From the NCBI RefSeq assembly GCF_041296385.1, contig NC_091014.1:21303578-21367577 (forward strand): a stretch of 64,000 nt of DNA, written 5' to 3'. This DNA is from Aphelocoma coerulescens. Lineage: Eukaryota > Chordata > Aves > Passeriformes > Corvidae. The notes under the pieces are model-generated. The model ran no database searches. It was given only the letters and a program-made list of their open reading frames with translations, and was not told the origin of the DNA. Position 1 is the stretch's first letter, and each line of letters starts with the position of its first letter. This document shows positions 1 to 13,200 of this stretch, one piece after another. Made by a program: the position numbers and the translations under genes.

Positions 1-3000
1 CTCGATCTATAGCTGTTGTATGGTCTTTCACTCCTACCTTACAAAAGTCCTGTGTTATAGTGGCCATACACATAAAAATAAACCATCAAGAAGAGATACC
101 AAAATTAAAAATCTGGGCCATGTCAGATATGTCACAGTCCAGAAAAGATACTAAATGAGAATCAATCGATATTTTGCCATTAAGGTAGCATGTTTCAGTC
201 AGAGCTTATTATCAGATTTCACCAGACCCTTTTGTGCCTAAATGAGTTTGGAGATTAGTTAATCCAACATAGTTTGATGCTCAGCCATTTGTGTATGGCA
301 GTTTCTTCTCCCAAAATTATATTCTTTTTGTTCTTACCTGGGTTTCTTACTACTGTTACAATGGACGTTGTTCATCCTCTCCACATCGTCATCTATTAGA
401 TCATGGAATGCTTAATCACATTGTGAAAAGCTACCTCCTCCTGAATAAGCACAGAGCTTTTCAGTCAGATCTGCTTTAGTTTCCACAAAACCTTCTGGGC
501 TGGTACAGCACTAATCACTTCAGAGCTTTGCTCCATCCCCTCTCACAAAATCTGGTGTGCAGTCTGTTGCTTATGACCGTGGGCAGCATTCGACCTGCTG
601 CCTTTGTACTAATGCCTAATGTTCATCACTGTGGAAGGGGATATAGTGACAGGATGTTCATGCAGTTTTGGTTTCTTCAGCATATTCAGGTTCTCACAAT
701 CCTGTTGATAGCAGACATAGAAAGGGTTGGGCAGCATAAACTACCCAAGTATCCATTTGTATGGTGTACAAGTGTTTACTCAATATACGTGTCTCTCCTC
801 ACTTGTATCCCTTGGGTCCCTTGGTTAATTTTTCTTTGCTATCCCCTCACTGAGTGAATTCTCTGTGTTTTCCCAGGCTATAACCTCCCTGGTTTTCAAA
901 TAACTACAGGTCCAACAACTGTTGACTGGAGAAAGGGCTGAGGGAAAGGCCCAGCTACAATCTTTGGTATTTATCAGTTTATCTTTGGCTCCTCTTCCAA
1001 AGGGTGCTGAAACTTTCCTTGAGCAGCTTCCCTGTATTTTAAGCTTTCTTGATCCCCTTTAACAGTGGATCAAGCATTTATTTCCAGCATACATTAGTAT
1101 TTCTGCTCAATTGCAGGGAAAGAACTTGAACTTTAACAAGATCCCTACAAAATCGCTGATTGCAGCAGACATAATACTATGGCTCTTACCTTGATCCCTT
1201 CAGGGAAGAGGTTTTATTTACCACGAATAAAGATGAAGACTGACAAGCAGACTCCAAATTAAAGCAAAAGCTAGAAAATCTCTGATTAATTGTGGAACCA
1301 GCATTTAACAGCTTAACATACTCTTTATTTAGATATTATACTGTATATTTTACCCATAATGAAAGCAAACTTGTTGTTAACAAAATCAAGATCACTCACT
1401 GATAGACAAGAATTTAAATAAAATTTGCTCTTATGAGATCAATTTGTACTAATTTCCATCTCTTAGGTGCTTATGCCTTTTCCAGGGCTGGTGAATGGAA
1501 TTCCAACTACTCCAGAAAACATAGCTGTATGCTATAATGTGCATCCGCTTAGGGAATTTACTTAAAAAGCTCTACTTCACTTACTGTAACAGCATGCACT
1601 CTACCACCCACTATTTGCAGGACAATATTTTACAAGGATACTGCAAATCTTTAAAGCATGGGGACAAATTAGGCATATAGGGGCTGTCAAATATTTACCT
1701 TGTCCAAGAATTTTAGATGTATTAGATTAATACCAAAGATGATAAATGCAGTTCAACCTCAGTAAAGGAGTTGGCAGAGCAAGACAAGAAGCAGCACTGC
1801 AGAGATGCTTGCCTCAAAATCATGTGTTGCAAAACATTGGATGTGCCCTCTCCTTCCCCCCTTCTTGCTTTTCCTCTCCCCTGCTAGTCAGCAATCGAAG
1901 TCACAAGACAGGCTCCTGTCAGCTGCTTAACAGATGCATAAGGAAGATCATACCATGCTGAACACCTCATTTGGGAAACCTTCTTTTTTCTCTACTGTCC
2001 CACAAGGTCAGAGTTTCAGTTTATCTAGTGAATATGAAAGTAAGCAGCTTGCCCCTCTCTCCACAGGTTGTCCTGCCATTTATTTCAAAGAAAAATCTTG
2101 GGTCAACGTTAAACTTTGCCTGACATCTGAACAGAACAGTTGATATCTAGTTCATCACTGAAGAGAATCTATGTCACCTGTAAGCACAGTAATCCCTTGC
2201 TCTGAAAGGTAAATCTCTGCTTTGGACTGGTAGTGCCATGCAAAAGATGGTGAGAAGACACTCATGGAGCTGTTCTAGCAGGAACTACCCATTTTTCAAC
2301 TTCTGGCAAGTTTAGTTTTCAGCTCTTGCTTAGGCTTGAGTTTTGGTTGCAGCCATACTTACGGCACTGACAGCAGTACCAGGGTGGACTGGTACCTAAG
2401 AAAGTGGGTGTGTGTATAAACACATCCTGACACAATTTAAGTAAAAAACCTTTAGTAGGTTTACTGCAGTTGGAGAAAAAAATGCTCCCTGTCACCTTGT
2501 CAAAGACAATAGACAGGCTTGCTGGGAGAAGATGTTATCTCTGCTCATTCTTCTTTCATGAGAATAAACAGCTGCTTTTGTATAAGATTACTATTTTCAG
2601 GGTACCTCACTTATTTACAATAATGTTAGCACATTCAATTTTTCTCAAGTTGTACAAAATATATACATTTGTAACATTTTCTTTTATATATATTTTTTTT
2701 TGTTTCCATTCCCCATGTACATCATTTCCTTGTTCTTTTCCTTCTGGTCCTATATATACTTCAAAGACATATTTTCAAAGAACAATTTCTCTCAGCATAG
2801 CTTGTCCCTGAGCTGTAAAAGTTTTGCTCACATATACCTCCCTTAGGAGAGATAACTTTGCATAATGCTCCTTTAGGCAAAATCTGTAATCATGCAAACA
2901 GGTAGAACATTCCCATGTGGGGCAGCTCAAGAAGGAAGCATACACATCCTGCAAAGCAAACTCAGGATAGCACCACAAATATTTACAGCCCGGATAAAAT

Positions 3001-3586
3001 CTATATCCTGCAGATTGGACCACTATAAACAAACGCTATCCAATATATCTTTCAAGGCAATCGACCAAAGAATTCACATATGGATGGCCCGATTCACGTA
3101 AGGGTGTGAAAAGCCTAGCAATGCAATGAATCTGCTCAGTTGACCACATTGCTCTCCTAGAACCATCCCGGACTTAGAATAGGATCCTTTTGGCTTTGCA
3201 ACCAAGAAGAGGTCTCTACAGTCATTCAATTTCTGGATATTTCTGATGATGCACTGGCAACCAATGCCACTGCAGAACAGGGACCAAACTTTCCCAGAGT
3301 CTTCTGTAAAGAATAATATAGCTCATGTTTTCTAAAGATGTTGGCTGTAAAAAGTGCAGGAGGACTTGAGGAATCTGCTCCACCACCCGTGAGATCAGCT
3401 GTACTCTCTTTCTGTGTTTCTGCTCGTTACAATGGAAAAGGTATTGTGACCCATTTTTCTTCTCTGAGTACCTTGAAGAGCCAAATGGCCTGTAGCCTAT
3501 GACTTTTGGGTGTAAACTGATGCAGAGGATGCCAAGGCCAAAACTGTGACCTGGCAACCTCAAGGATAAAAACAAAAAAAAGGCAA
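1..3586. other. Unassigned non-coding stretch
   Basis: No gene or repeat family is recognised here. All open frames are short (109 codons at most) and show no family motif. The segment is AT-rich and low in CpG, as expected for vertebrate intergenic or intronic DNA. Splice-like motifs occur on the minus strand, for example donor-like sites reading CAG/GTAAGA near 338 and AAG/GTAAGA near 1187. The segments they bound are only about 50 bp and cannot be told from chance. Confidence 0.5.
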
Positions 3587-3657
3587 GAAAAAAAGAAAAA
3601 AAGAAAAAAAGAAAAAAAGAAAAAAAGAAAAAAAGAAAAAAAAGAAAGAAAAGAAAG
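3587..3657. repeat. Microsatellite, (GAAAAAAA)n
   Basis: Six consecutive 8-bp units of one G followed by seven A's are visible from about 3587 to 3634. Less regular GAAA/GAAAA units follow to about 3657. An A-rich lead-in begins near 3568. The array is nearly pure, so it may be polymorphic in length. It is read in opposite frames as an artificial run of Phe/Ser or Lys/Glu residues, which explains the F-rich minus-strand open frame over it. Confidence 0.93.
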
Positions 3658-6600
3658 ATCCCCCAAACCTCAAGCACTAAAACCCCATGCTTCTTAAAAA
3701 CCATGGGACATCCATTCAACGTCTGGAAATTTCGAGACGTATTTTAAAGGAAACACTGTGTACAAACAAGAGTTGCAGTGTTTCGCAAAGTTCTAAGTTC
3801 CCAGGAAATGTAATTTGATACCATTCAGTTAACTAGTAACAAATTAAAGTCATGCAATTTTAAACAAAACCAGCAAAGATAAACAAGACTTTTGTTTACA
3901 AAGTCATTGGCTTACTGACTGACAATGAGAAATTTCCTACCTAAATGTAGATATTTTTACATCTTGACATTATTTCATGGCATTGTGCTTGATCAAATTG
4001 AGTGCTGCAGTAACAGTACACCAGAATATTACCTAGCTGTCCAAAGGAATGGCTGTTTTTAAACACAATGTTTTTGCACTACATTAATTGAATCAAATAT
4101 GGTTGAGGCTTGCCTTGAATTTAGTCCTAAAAATTATTAGGCAAGCAAGTATTTAATTGTTACTTTTATCCTTCTTAAATCCCTTAATTAAATGTAACAT
4201 TAAATGTAAGATTAATTGAAATGAAGATTATTATGAAGATTCAGGTAATATGTTTAAATGCAATAAAGGAGGGAGAAAAACAAAACAAGCTAGACTTATA
4301 AATAAATTTCACATAAATTAAAAATTTAGCATTAAAAAGTAACATCCTGAATGCATGGGGCACTCTTTCATGTTTGCTAGCACAAAAGTAGCAGCAAAGG
4401 TTAAAAGCAGTGGAGATGGTGTATTCTATACACAACAGTGCATTAATCAAATCATTTTCATTTAGCAAAGTGACAGACCAGTTTACCTAAAACAACTGCT
4501 TAAACAACATCTTTGCTATGACAAAGCAAGAGGATGCACTGCAGGAATGGAGCAGAAGTCCTGTACGATGAGGAGACCAGTAACACACCTGCAGTTAGGC
4601 TGCCCTGGCACCAAACCCAGGGGGAGCAGCAGCATGAAGATTTCAAATGCATTTTTGCAGAAGCCCTGGTCTGAAGGCTGGGTGAAGGGGTGAAAGCCAG
4701 GTGGAAGAGTGAAAAGCCCTGTGTCGGGAGCTGGGAGCAGCAGGGGCTGCTGCTCCAGCCTGAGAGACATAATGTAGCTGAGGTGAAGGAGTGGCACTAT
4801 CCTACCTCCCCCAAGGAGTTCCCCTCAAAGCCCTCCTCCCTGGGTTCTGTAGGCTCAGAGTGTATCTCAAAAAATTAATTAGACATTAAATGAATGGGGC
4901 CTCCTAAAATCTGGTTTTTTTATTAGTAACTGCACAGTTGCTACAGGCATAGCATTCAGAGGCTTCCCCTGTACAGACAAGCAAACAGCAGCAAGATCAT
5001 CAGCAAGAAGAGTAGCAGGACAGTGCCCTTATCTGTGCCTGTTCACACTGGTATTGTTCACACTGGTATTGATCACTCACCTGAAATTAAGAAGTGACGT
5101 GAGGAAGCTGATTTCACCTACTCAATGTCAGCAGTCCCATAAAAGGGCTTACTTTATCCAGGAATCAAAAGTTTTTGGAGACAAAGCCAATGCAGCATCT
5201 GAGAATGACACTAAAAATGATACTCAAGCTGCACAATCAATGCTAAAGTCAATGCTGAAAACTGATGTGCAACAGTTCCCTCTAAGTCTGTAATGCATTT
5301 CCTTTTCTAAGCAGGGACAGTTCTCAATTTTTGTTGCCAGACACAACAAGAAACTCGATGCCAATATTTTCACTTTGAGAGTATAAATAATAACAGAAAT
5401 GGACCAACCCAACCTACTTATTCTGTAAAATGCTATGGGCTGACACACTGGTTTGAGAGTGTTACATGTTACCTCCCATTCCCATCACACATTAGGAGAA
5501 GGAAGAAACGTGTTACAGTGTGGATGATAACCACGTAGTTGTATTCACCAACCTTTACAGTAAGAAAAGGACAACAGTTTAGGCTGGTACCTTCAACAGA
5601 AATTTTTCAATGAATATCCTCTTTGCCTCCCCCCAAAACTTCAGATTTGGCTTTAATATGACAAAGAACTGATGTGAAGCCCTATTTTATTTCACCCAGC
5701 TTTTCTACTTGGTTTTTCTAGACCTGGGTAAACTGCTTTGTGCCTTCTCTTGATCTCCCCAGGATGCAGCAGCCCTTGCCAAAAATAATTTTCCTTCACA
5801 ATTCCCTTGCAAAGGTTTGCACTGTTTTAATGCTGTAGCATCACATATCCTTTTAATTCCTGCCTACACATTTTAACATTTCAAACACATGATTATTTAT
5901 AAGCAAAATGCCACCAGGGCTTTGGTGAGGTAAAGTGGTTTAGTGGGGACTGAAACTGGGAAAGGGGGAGAGGGGAGGGTGAGTCATCATTTTGTGTTTT
6001 TAATCCTTCACTCCTCCTCTATCAGGCTTTGTTATTAGCAGTAGCATTTACTCACTTTGAGCAGGGCCAAGACAGCAAACAAGTCCTCTGAATTTGAAAG
6101 CCAAACAATTCCAACTCGTAATTCAGCCATGCACGCCTGCTCCAGACTGTTCAATGCCTTGAGACCCCTTTCTGTAGCCTGCCTTTTCCCTCCTTTAAGT
6201 GCCAACTCATCGACAGCTTTTGGCTAGGGTTTTGTGCATTCCCACCTGCTCCTGCAAGAGGGAGAACAGACTGGGATGGAGTGACGCCATCCTTAAGTTT
6301 TGTGCTGTATTCAGGACTGGGCATTGCCACACCGAACGGAGCAAACAGGTTACAAAAACTGTTTCCACAGACAAAGCAAGGCACTTGACAATCACCACCA
6401 CTCCAACTAAAACACCATTTGGAAACAAGTTGCATTGCACACTGAAGGGGAGACAGCACTTGTTCAAAATCTCCTCTCCCTTTCAGTCATTGCTCAATAG
6501 AGCAGCAAAAAATTTGTCCTCCAACCCAATTATACCACTCTGCTGATGCTATAACAAAAGGAGAGAGAGACATGACAGAAATAACAAGATAACCTGCATC

Positions 6601-7130
6601 TCTAATGGAAGCAACAGCAGGAGGTAGGAGAATTAATTTCTATCACACACCATTTTTCTTTCCACTTCAAGCACCCTCTCCCTCTCTAAAAACTCCTTCT
6701 GTACACAACTCCCTGCAAAAAAAGAAAAAAAAAATCTCTTAAGACAGATCCTCTCAAGACTATCTATACCTCATACTTTTTCCAGCTCTACTGAGAAACA
6801 AGTGTGCCTCAAGGTATGAGAGCTGGGCCGTGCAAGGGCCTGAGCCCACCCTGGGAATTGACAGTATGCAGGTTCCAGCTCTAGGCTTTGTAGGGCTGCT
6901 TAAGTTTGGAAAAAGTCTTTTAAGTATTGATGCCTCAGGTTCTGCTGCCATACATACCCATGTTTCTGCACCAAAATACTTGCACTCAGTTTCAAAAGAG
7001 TGAGTACTCTGGAGTACTAAGTATAATTTAGGACGACTAAGAATATGAAGAACCTTTGAGAATTAGACTACTTATTTCAGTAAATTAACTAGGTAGCAAC
7101 TGTGAAAATGCTGATGTTAGACAGTATTTA
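3658..7130. other. Unassigned non-coding stretch
   Basis: Apart from a 15-bp tandem duplication at 5041-5070, I see no gene, RNA or repeat family. Around 4140-4240 there is AT-rich sequence with short local duplications (ATTAAATGTAA occurs twice within about 30 bp). Open frames reach 115 codons near 6.2-6.5 kb. They overlap each other on both strands, which is typical of chance frames. Confidence 0.5.
5041..5070. repeat. 15-bp perfect tandem duplication
   Basis: The unit GTTCACACTGGTATT occurs twice in direct succession with no mismatch. It is a two-copy tandem duplication in otherwise non-repetitive sequence and is most simply explained by replication slippage. Confidence 0.95.
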
Positions 7131-7241
7131 GCTGCCTGGGCTATAAATGGATATAATTTTTACTTACCTGACAGGTGTGTCATGAGAATTAGCTAATATT
7201 GACACTTTGATCTTTAAAATGCTTTGCCAAGTATTAATTAA
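7131..7241 (+). mobile_element. MIR-like/CORE-SINE 3' portion (ancient)
   Basis: The order of short blocks follows the 3' half of amniote MIR-type SINEs as I remember it. There is an AAATGGATATAAT block, then TACTTACCTGACAGG, then GTGTCATGAGAATTA, then TAAT, then a tail close to CTTTGATC...TGCTTTGCCAAGTATTA. No tRNA-derived 5' half with A/B boxes is recognisable upstream, so the copy is truncated or decayed. The CAG/GTAAGT match that this block makes on the minus strand is part of the repeat consensus and should not be read as a splice site. It could equally be the 3' tail of a related L2/L3-type LINE. The assignment is from memory of the consensus. Confidence 0.5.
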
Positions 7242-10200
7242 GGGAGGACCATTTTGCATTTAAAATACCAAGTATTTTGAAGCTGAATTTGTCTCCATCC
7301 CTCTCCTAAAATGGCAAAAAATCTACTGTTTGTTTTTCTACATATTCCCCAGGAGATCATTTCAGAGAAACATGAGAAAGGAAGACTGACATGCGGGTCT
7401 GTGTTTCAAGGAGGATGAATGGATACCTCTAAATAAATAGCTGTGTTTTGTTGCAAGAATCTTCTCTCCTGTGGGTCTTGTAGCCAAACCTGTAGACTTA
7501 GTCAAGTGTTACTGCATTAGGGAGAAAGGTCACTCATAACCTCCAATGAACCACATTTTTATAGCTAATCCACAAGTTTTTTTTAGAAGGCAAGTCTCAA
7601 AGTGAAGTATGAGAAGTACATAGCATGTTTCATATATTCAAGTACTGCAACTACTGGTAAAGTGTGGCCTCATTTCTCTATAGAGGAAAAGGTGCCAACA
7701 TATGGGCAAAACTCTATTACAGTTCATCTGCAGCTAGTGATATGAAATATGTACGAAGCTGTGCAATGCTTTTGTTAGAGGGGTCACCCTGTGGGCTTCT
7801 GCCAGAGAAAAATGGAGAGCCAAGGCTTGCCTGTGGAGCCAGCTCTCTCCTAGTGACTCGATAAGGGCAGGAGAAGGGCAGGACTTTCACCATGGGCACT
7901 CTTATTGCAAAGATCTAGCAGCAAAGGCAAGACATTTGGCCTTTACATAACCCAGTGAATATAAACCCAGATTAGAGGGAAATAAAAGATTGTATTTGAT
8001 AGCATGTGAGAAAACAACAACATAAATAAGTCTCCAAATAAGCTGCTCTACACACCCTGGAGAAATCATTATGCAGGGCTTTCCTGTGGTTGTTACTGCT
8101 GCTGGTTGCAGCCTGACCTGGTGTCACAGGCTACTCATGCTGGTAGTGCAGAGCTATCATCTCTCCTGGAGCTGAAGTACTCCTTAAAGTTAGCCAGGCA
8201 ACACAGGAAAGACAGAGATGCAGGGAAAGAAAAAAAGATAGGATATAGGTACTGGAAGAAATGCCAGAAATCACATGCATGAAGACAGATGCAATCCGTG
8301 TGTAGCGCCCTTGAGTGCCCTTTACGGTCTCAGTGTGACAGTGGCAGAAATTCTGTGGGAACATTTTGCAATGTCATGTTCTTGCCCACTGCCCAAGGCA
8401 CACAGAAGATACGGAACAATTTTTACCTGTTTTGGCAACTTAAGTCATATGGATCTAAAGATGTGTCTTAGAGGTGATTCTGGGGACTTAAGTCTGATTG
8501 ACTGTCATATCTAGAATTAAAGTTCCTTATGTGATTCCTTCATAGTCTCTATAGTGGAAGACTTTTTCCCCAGTTTCCCTGCCTCATTTCATGCACAGCA
8601 TAGACCTTACTTAATGAACTAGTAACTCCTAAATATTTCTTTTTCTCCTTATTATCAAGTGTGCCTCTATGCTTTATTTACCACATTGTCCAAATGTTGC
8701 TGAGAAATATTTACAGCATCCACAATATGGGAGCCAAGCTCTTAATTAATTATCTTAAATGATAATTAATTTTACAATAGCGAGCTGGATCCTGAAACAA
8801 AGGTGGATATTTTTGAGATGGACACTGGTTTTGAGAAAATATTTTATAATTCTAGAAGTCTAAAAAACATCTCCATAGACCTTTCAGGAAGAACCTGCCT
8901 ACCAGCCAGCAGAGCTTAGTGACAGCACATGGCATGACATGGTCCTCACCCTTCAAAATGGTGTTTGAATCAGGCTATTTATGATGCCAGTGCACACATT
9001 TTACATAAGAAATACTGCTGACAACAGTGAAAAAACACTCAGTGCTACACTAAGAACTAGTTCCTGGGATCACAAATTACAAAATGTGCAGTGAAAACCT
9101 AATTTTGGTATCTAATCAGGGCCGAGTGTTCTTCCCCTCATCTTGCGCACTCTCCTGCCTGTGCTCTACTTGATGATGCCTGCTCCTGATTCCCCCAAGG
9201 TACGCACTCCCCTTCCTCCACCTTGCAGTCACTGCCTCAAGATTATTTTGATGTATCATCAGCCTAATTCAACACAATTGGCTGTTCATCATCTCTACCA
9301 GTCCATTTTATGTTTTTCCTAGCCTTTCCTTATTTTTTAAGAGGAACAAACCCCTCACTCTCTCATATTCTTTTCGCCTCTTTATCAGGCAGAGAAACAC
9401 AGCAAGCCAACATTTCACTGGATTTATCCAGCATCCCAGCTAGATCTTTCATCTCTTTGAAAAGTCAATCCAGAATTTCACTGGATGAGAATGAGGAAGA
9501 GCAAGTTTATTCCACTTTCTGGCTTTATGGGTAACCAAAGCCAAAATCCTATCAGTTATCCTGCTGAACCATTACAATGTATTCAAGCTCAAGTTTCAAA
9601 TTTAATTTTCAATTTTGACTAAACCAGAAACTTTTAATAAATATTTCTAGATGTGCTACACATCAAAATGGATGATTGTAAGAGGAGGTGCTGGATTTCA
9701 CAGCTTCAGGGCTCTACCTCCAGTTTGTGAGTGGCTGCAGGTAAAACCACTGCTCCCCTTGGCTCTCATTAGGTCCTCTGATTCCTCCTTTCAATTCTGC
9801 TGTCTTTGTATATGAGAATATCTCCATAGCCACTTTTGAGATACAAAACTAAAAGTGCATGTGAAAAGGTATTTTCTTCTCTCCACAAAAGCTTGTTAAT
9901 TTGGTATTACTGCAAAAATCCCAGCCAATGTGGGGCAAATTAATTTTTGAAAATTATTGACGTTTAGAAGAATAAATCTCTAATTTTAATGTGACATACC
10001 TGCAAGAGCCAGATCAAAAAGAAGGTTTACATTTAGGAGCTCAGACTACATTTGCACAAAATTAAAATATCAGAAAAATAACATATACTGGAGATCTTAT
10101 TTATTTTTACATGAAGGTCAAAATGTTATCATCCATCTCTGCAGCAGAATGTGTTTATTTCTCTGTCAGTTTAAGGATCAGCTAATAATCACATTGCCAG

Positions 10201-13200
10201 TATTATACTACTCAGCTTCTTGAAATACAGCTCTACTTCATGTCTTTTAATTGTTTCCACATACATACATGAAATGACATTCAAACTGGGCAGATATCTC
10301 TTCTAGTTCAACCAACACTCAAATGGTGCTCTCCTGCTAAATAGGCCCTTAAAAACTACAAAGAAGAAATCAACAATATTCTGCTTATTTCACAAAAAAT
10401 GGAAGCTAAAGATAGCCCTTCCCAAGTTTCCCAGAAGTAACAGTTGAAGATTGAGTGGTGAGAAAAATGTGAAAGCGACTGACAAAAATTTTACATGTAC
10501 AAAGTCGTCACATGCATGGGATAGTTCAAGAAGTGTCAGTGGCCTGAACAGGGTCATTTGGAATGTACTTTTAAGGATCTTGAAGCAACTAAAGTGACTG
10601 GTTACAGTAATTACTTCAAACTGCATTGTTTTGCTCAATACACATCAGAAGGTTTTAAGCACTTGATTTTATACCTTATAAGCTTACATACATTTCAAGC
10701 TTGGCCAGATACTAGTAATGGAAAGAATCAATGCACAGCCTAATCTGTAAATCTTTAACTTGGGGTACAACATTGTCAAATCTGAGGATCTTCATTTCAA
10801 GCAACCCTATATCAGTAGACAACTCTATATAAACCAGACAGCTCTTTGCAATGCTATATGCAGTTCCTGCAGTTTTCAGTACTACTGGTCAGCCAGTAAT
10901 TATTGAAGACAAGTTTATAAAACCTGAAAGGCTAGAATTACAACTGTCCCAGCTTGTTAGACATTTAAGACATAATCACTGTTCTGTTTAACATCTAAGT
11001 CATTAATTCTATACTTTATTCAGCATTTGGAAAGGCTTAGTTGACCGCTTCCAAGCTCATCAGTCAGGCTCTGGGAAAAGGAAGGTGAGATCGTGGGAAA
11101 AATGTAATATGAAAAAAAACTGGAACGAGTCTATGGTAGCTAAAAGTTCCTGACAATCATTGCCCTGCACATCAGAGCCACTCAAAACCTCCTGGGGAAT
11201 GACTTGCAGAGACACAGCTTTGCTTCATACACAAATATATACATACAAACACATGTGCAGGCACACAGAGGGTTCACATTATTATGAAATACAGCTAAGG
11301 AAAGCAATTACTTTAGGAAAAATAATGGGGTATTCACCAGCAAAGTAACAGTTTCAAGAGGTTCTAGAAAATGAACCAAAGCACCAAAGCTCTTATTGTT
11401 AGAGAACTGTTGACTGCAGGTTTGAAAAAGTGACCTGAAGCGAGCAATGATGCACTTAGCCTGGAACTTGCAACTGCTGTATTTCACTCTAAATTGAATT
11501 GCCAATCCACAGTGTAATTTTTTTGTACTATAATCTCACATCTTTGGGGCAAGTATACCAAAAAATACTATACACAGGCTGCATTATTGCAAGTTAGACT
11601 AAATTCCTCTGGAAATAGCAAATATGTCTGCATTACTGAATTTAAGAATCTCTGTGGGTATTTATATGGGAATAGTGGTTTTTTTATCTTTTTGAGGGCA
11701 AATAGTTTATCATTTTTCCTGCGAATAGTTCTTAAGCATGCAAGTGACTAATAGCACATGGCCCCATTAAAAGCATTTAGGTACATATAAGCCTATAGAC
11801 CCACATCACAGATATTCTATACCTCCCACACATATACACAGTAGTCAGATCCTGCATTCTCACCATAATAAAAGTGGCTGTCAATTTAACATGATTTATA
11901 ATACCACCAATGCCAATGGTTTGTAAACATAAGTAATTGACACATGCTGTGGAATACTTACATTCACTTTTCCACTGAGTCTTCTTCACTACAATCAAGT
12001 TATTTTCCAGGACAGTTTAATCTTCTTACTAAATAAAAGAAGGCAACAATTAAAAATATATTCATATGCATTAAGCTGTGTTTAATCACATTAAATTTAT
12101 GAACTTTAAAAATATTGATTTAAGATCATCTATAGTGCAATATAAACTTGTAATTTGTTTATATATAGTCAGTTTTATTGCATTTTAAACACAACTTTAT
12201 CACACCATAACTTTCCATCCTGAAGCTAAATGGGGCAATGTTCTGTATTTCAATAGCTGCTCAGATAATAAATCAGATGGACAGTTGCTCACAGATGTAC
12301 AACTAACTACTGAAGAACTGAGACCTAAACTGATGTATTACCAGAAAGAATGCCTAGCATTACAGATGGGTTACTGTATGAGTTGGTACTCCTCTAGCTA
12401 GAGCTTGAACATGCTCTGACCAGTGGCAGTACTTGGCACCTCCCAGAGCCAAACATTTAAGAATGTCTGTCTCTTTAGGGAAGTATAAAATACCATCAGA
12501 TATTTTTTAACATCACTGTATATGCCAAAAAGTGATAAAAAGAGTTCATGTAGATTGTTCAACTTAAATGTGAAGATGACAACTGTCCTCAAAAAAATAT
12601 CCCAGCCAACAGACATAGTGAGTGTTGTATGCCTTGACCTGTTCCATACACAGAGTTATCTCAGCTGCTTTTAGCAAAGCATGCAATGCACAATCAAACA
12701 GTTTGCAGCACAAGCCAATGCATGCACTAAAAGACCACTGCATGGCAGTTCTCAGGGAAGAGAGACCTGAACACCTGGCAAAATCACCACCTTTTCTCCA
12801 AATCATCTCATCTCAACTGAACATGATTTTGAGACTCACATAACTCTGCTTCTCAAGAAAGTAAGGCACAAGCATCAGCAGGACTTGTATTTTCCCTTCA
12901 TGTTTCTTGAGGCTGCCCAGTGCTAAACCAAATTTAGTTTGCTAATGTTCCATGGGATTTAATTTCCTGTGTTCATACCCTATATCTAGTTGCTTCAGGA
13001 AGATGTTCTGTTAAGACTATGTACATTCATCTCTTTGCAGGGAAAAGCTGTTTGAGGGAACAACCCTCACTGGGTACAGGATGAACATGGATGCTCATCA
13101 AAATTGTGAGATGAGGTATATGGAAGAGCTAGGTGAGATATTTTAACCACAGCTGCATGATACAGCCTAAGTGGAGAGTGTAGGATTGGACTGAGGAAGG

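Noticed and set aside
528..857. 109-codon plus-strand frame with hydrophobic segments
   Set aside because: It looks superficially membrane-like, but there is no recognisable family and no splice context. AT-rich DNA often gives hydrophobic translations.
3222..3719. 165-codon minus-strand frame with a long Phe/Ser-rich segment
   Set aside because: The F-rich part is just the translated GAAAAAAA microsatellite, and the rest shows no family resemblance.
1188..5198. Several roughly 46-50-bp minus-strand segments with good splice motifs (near 1188-1237, 2848-2893, 5153-5198)
   Set aside because: They can be strung in phase, but segments this short are open by chance in most cases and alternative choices exist at each step, so I do not call exons.
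7131..7241. Minus-strand CAG/GTAAGT as a genuine exon donor
   Set aside because: The motif falls inside the MIR-like repeat where the consensus itself supplies it.
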